Shown here piece by piece: positions 6,504-7,924 of a DNA stretch of 7,924 bases. Position 1 is the first letter of the stretch. Each line of letters opens with the position of its first letter. Below the pieces are notes generated by a model. It saw only the letters and a program-made list of their open reading frames with translations, was not told where the DNA came from and did not search any database. This DNA comes from an uncultured Megasphaera sp. GTDB lineage: Bacteria > Bacillota > Negativicutes > Veillonellales > Megasphaeraceae. The stretch is taken from the NCBI GenBank assembly GCA_900548635.1, contig URLP01000084.1, positions 1 to 7,924 of the forward strand, written 5' to 3'. Position numbers and translations under genes: made by a program.

Positions 6504-6513
6504 GGGAGTTTTT
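6478..6513. terminator. Bidirectional terminator embedded in two convergent gene ends
   Basis: AAAAACTCCCTT (6478-6489) and AAGGGAGTTTTT (6502-6513) form a 12-bp perfect stem with a 12-base loop. U-runs result in both directions. The left arm codes for the end of the DMT permease and the right arm for the last residues of RpoN (KNSLIR), so the hairpin is part of both coding sequences. Both stop codons (6501-6503 plus, 6493-6495 minus) fall wholly or mainly in the loop. Confidence 0.85.
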
Positions 6514-7788
6514 CAATTGCCGGCGGATGCAGCTCTTGGGGATGCCCAGCTGACGGCGGAATTTCGCGACCGTACGGCGGGCGATGTAAATATGTTCCGC
6601 CGCCAGGCGGTCCGTCAGTTCCTGATCCGAATAGGGATGAGCCTTATCTTCTGCTGCGATGAGGGCCGTCATCTTTTCCTGCACGGCCTTGGCGGAAACG
6701 CTGCCGTCCCCGGCCGGACCGCAGTCGTAGCCGCGGCTGAAGAAATACTTCACCGCATAAATCTGCCCTTTAAAGAGGAGATAGCGGCTGCGGCAGACGC
6801 GGCTCACCGTGGCCGTGCTCAGGCCCGTATCGGCAGCGATGTCTTTTTGCAGCAGCGACTGCAGCGGCGTTTGCTGCCGGAACCAGCCTTCCTGACGGGC
6901 GAGGATATAATCCATGACGGTCAGTATGGACTGCCAGCGGTAGGCTAGGGCCGTCTGCAGGTCAAGATATTTACGCCGCGCCTTATGGATATAGGTCTGC
7001 GTCTTCTTATCACCCTGAGCGGCATATTCCTGATACAAGTCGTCGCGGAAAAAGACCTGCGGCAGTTCTTCCAGGGAACGGACAGCCAGTTTGCCCTTTT
7101 CATCCTCATAGACTTCGATATCAGGGCGGACGAATTCCGTCTCCTCTGACGCCTGGCCTGCCGGCTGAAGAGAGAGGGTCTTGAGGAAGGCCCGGATGAC
7201 CTGCAGACCACTTGGTGTAAGGCCCATTTCCTTTTCCAGTTTCTGCCAGTGCCCCTGAAGGAAGTCCTGATAGTGCTCTCTCAGCAGTTCTTCCGTCTGC
7301 GGCGGCACATGGCCTTTACGGTGCGTCTGGAGAAGCAGGCATTCGCAGAGTGAGCGGGCGCCGATGCCCGGCGGGTCCATACGCTGGACGACGCTCAGGC
7401 CTTCTTCCATTTCCGCCAGGGAGAGGGCATAGTCTTGACCGAGCCTGTCGAGGTTGCCGCTAAAAAAGCCCTTCTCATCGAGGGAGCGGATGACGAGGCC
7501 TGCAGCCAGGAGGATTTTTTTCGGCAAAGGCTGGACGCGGAGCTGCTTCAAGAGGCCCGTTTCCAGGGAATCGCCGCGGCTCTTTAGATTGTCGATGGGC
7601 TTTTCTGCTGCCCTGCTGCCGGCCGGCCGCACATCGGGGTAGCGGATATCCAAAAGAGGGTTCTCTGCTACCTGTTCATTCAGGAAATCCGTCAGATTCT
7701 GGGACTGCAGCGTCAGCAGTTTAATCGTCAGCTGCTGTATCTGCGAAATTTTCGTCCGCTGCTCCAGTTTGAGCGCAATCTTCGCCAT
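6493..7788 (-). CDS. rpoN: RNA polymerase sigma-54 factor
   Basis: This 431-residue alternative sigma factor recognises -24/-12 promoters and needs an AAA+ enhancer-binding activator to open them. Region I, which contacts the activator, is the Gln/Leu-rich N-terminus (LKLEQRTKISQIQQLTIKLL and on to about residue 47). The core-binding domain includes RMDPPGIGARSLCECLLLQ (136-154) and extends to about 210. The DNA-binding part includes the helix-turn-helix around DIAADTGLSTATVSRV (316-331), which reads the -12 element, and the C-terminal RpoN box ARRTVAKFRR (403-412), which reads -24. The protein is slightly short because the acidic region II linker is brief. The ATG at 7788 is preceded by AAGGTG. 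The last residues KNSLIR are encoded by the shared terminator hairpin. It stands alone; no activator gene or obvious -24/-12 promoter was noticed in the window. Confidence 0.97.
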   Translation of the reverse strand: MAKIALKLEQRTKISQIQQLTIKLLTLQSQNLTDFLNEQVAENPLLDIRYPDVRPAGSRAAEKPIDNLKSRGDSLETGLLKQLRVQPLPKKILLAAGLVIRSLDEKGFFSGNLDRLGQDYALSLAEMEEGLSVVQRMDPPGIGARSLCECLLLQTHRKGHVPPQTEELLREHYQDFLQGHWQKLEKEMGLTPSGLQVIRAFLKTLSLQPAGQASEETEFVRPDIEVYEDEKGKLAVRSLEELPQVFFRDDLYQEYAAQGDKKTQTYIHKARRKYLDLQTALAYRWQSILTVMDYILARQEGWFRQQTPLQSLLQKDIAADTGLSTATVSRVCRSRYLLFKGQIYAVKYFFSRGYDCGPAGDGSVSAKAVQEKMTALIAAEDKAHPYSDQELTDRLAAEHIYIARRTVAKFRRQLGIPKSCIRRQLKNSLIR

Positions 7789-7831
7789 CGTATCACCTTC
7801 TTAGTTTTTAGTTTGCAGTACTTATGCTAAT

Positions 7832-7859
7832 ATTTTACCCTATTCACTTCAAACTTCAA
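7832..7859 (-). promoter_or_regulatory. Probable rpoN promoter
   Basis: On the minus strand TTGAAG (7854-7859), a 16-base spacer and TAAAAT (7832-7837) form a reasonable sigma-70 type promoter. The -35 box is supplied by the tandem heptamer repeat. The leader would be about 40 bases, with the AAGGTG ribosome site just before the start codon. Confidence 0.5.
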
Positions 7860-7875
7860 ACATCAAACTTCAAAC
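7848..7875. repeat. Four tandem heptamers (TTCAAAC)
   Basis: Four consecutive 7-base units run TTCAAAC, TTCAAAC, ATCAAAC, TTCAAAC, with one substitution in the third. On the minus strand each reads GTTTGAA or a near variant, so the array offers several spaced TTGAAG/TTGATG -35-like boxes upstream of rpoN. A TAGTTTG at 7809-7815 is the inverse complement of CAAACTA at 7871-7877. Confidence 0.85.
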
Positions 7876-7899
7876 TACGACGATGCACAGGATTCGCGC

Positions 7900-7921
7900 G
7901 GGCCGCCGACGATGGCGGCCC
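7900..7921. other. GC-rich hairpin at the right edge
   Basis: GGGCCGCC (7900-7907) and GGCGGCCC (7914-7921) form a perfect 8-bp stem with the 6-base loop GACGAT. No T-run is visible before the window ends. It may be the terminator of the next gene to the right, a dispersed palindromic repeat, or an mRNA structure; the flank needed to decide is missing. Confidence 0.5.
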
Positions 7922-7924
7922 CTA

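Overview
The window looks like chromosomal DNA from an anaerobic, butyrate-type fermenter of the Firmicutes, most plausibly a Negativicutes bacterium near Megasphaera. This is an inference from three things: a class of CoA-transferase used in butyrate and acetate metabolism, a sigma-54 gene, and moderately GC-rich genes with strongly C-ending codons next to AT-rich intergenic promoters. No phage, plasmid, CRISPR, IS or tRNA signal was seen.

Layout, left to right: (1) the N-terminal part of an M20 amidohydrolase on the minus strand, running off the left edge (1-470); (2) a divergent promoter region (471-645) feeding that gene and an intact M18 aminopeptidase (646-2013, plus); (3) a convergent RarD-type DMT permease (2054-2935, minus) with its own promoter; (4) a decayed segment (3139-4002). 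Here the C-terminal remnant of a cytidylate-kinase-like protein (minus) is fused head to head with the C-terminal remnant of an unrecognised protein (plus), which also carries a frameshift; strong terminators remain on both flanks; (5) an acetyl-CoA hydrolase/CoA-transferase family gene (4049-5395, minus); (6) a divergent control region (5396-5585) with two well-formed sigma-70 type promoters and an inverted repeat resembling a Rex or Crp/Fnr-family operator between them; (7) a second, different DMT permease (5586-6503, plus); (8) rpoN, sigma-54 (6493-7788, minus), overlapping the permease tail to tail over a shared bidirectional terminator; (9) the rpoN upstream region with heptamer tandem repeats and a GC-rich hairpin at the right edge.

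The genes are mostly single transcription units, alternately convergent and divergent, and do not form one pathway. Peptide and amide hydrolysis (M20, M18), solute export or uptake (two DMT proteins) and CoA-ester exchange fit a peptide- and acid-fermenting lifestyle. The CoA-transferase is the likely redox-regulated metabolic gene, and RpoN is a global regulator whose targets are not visible here. I found no convincing previously undescribed system. The best leads are the fused gene remnants at 3139-4002 and the operator-like palindrome at 5486-5507.
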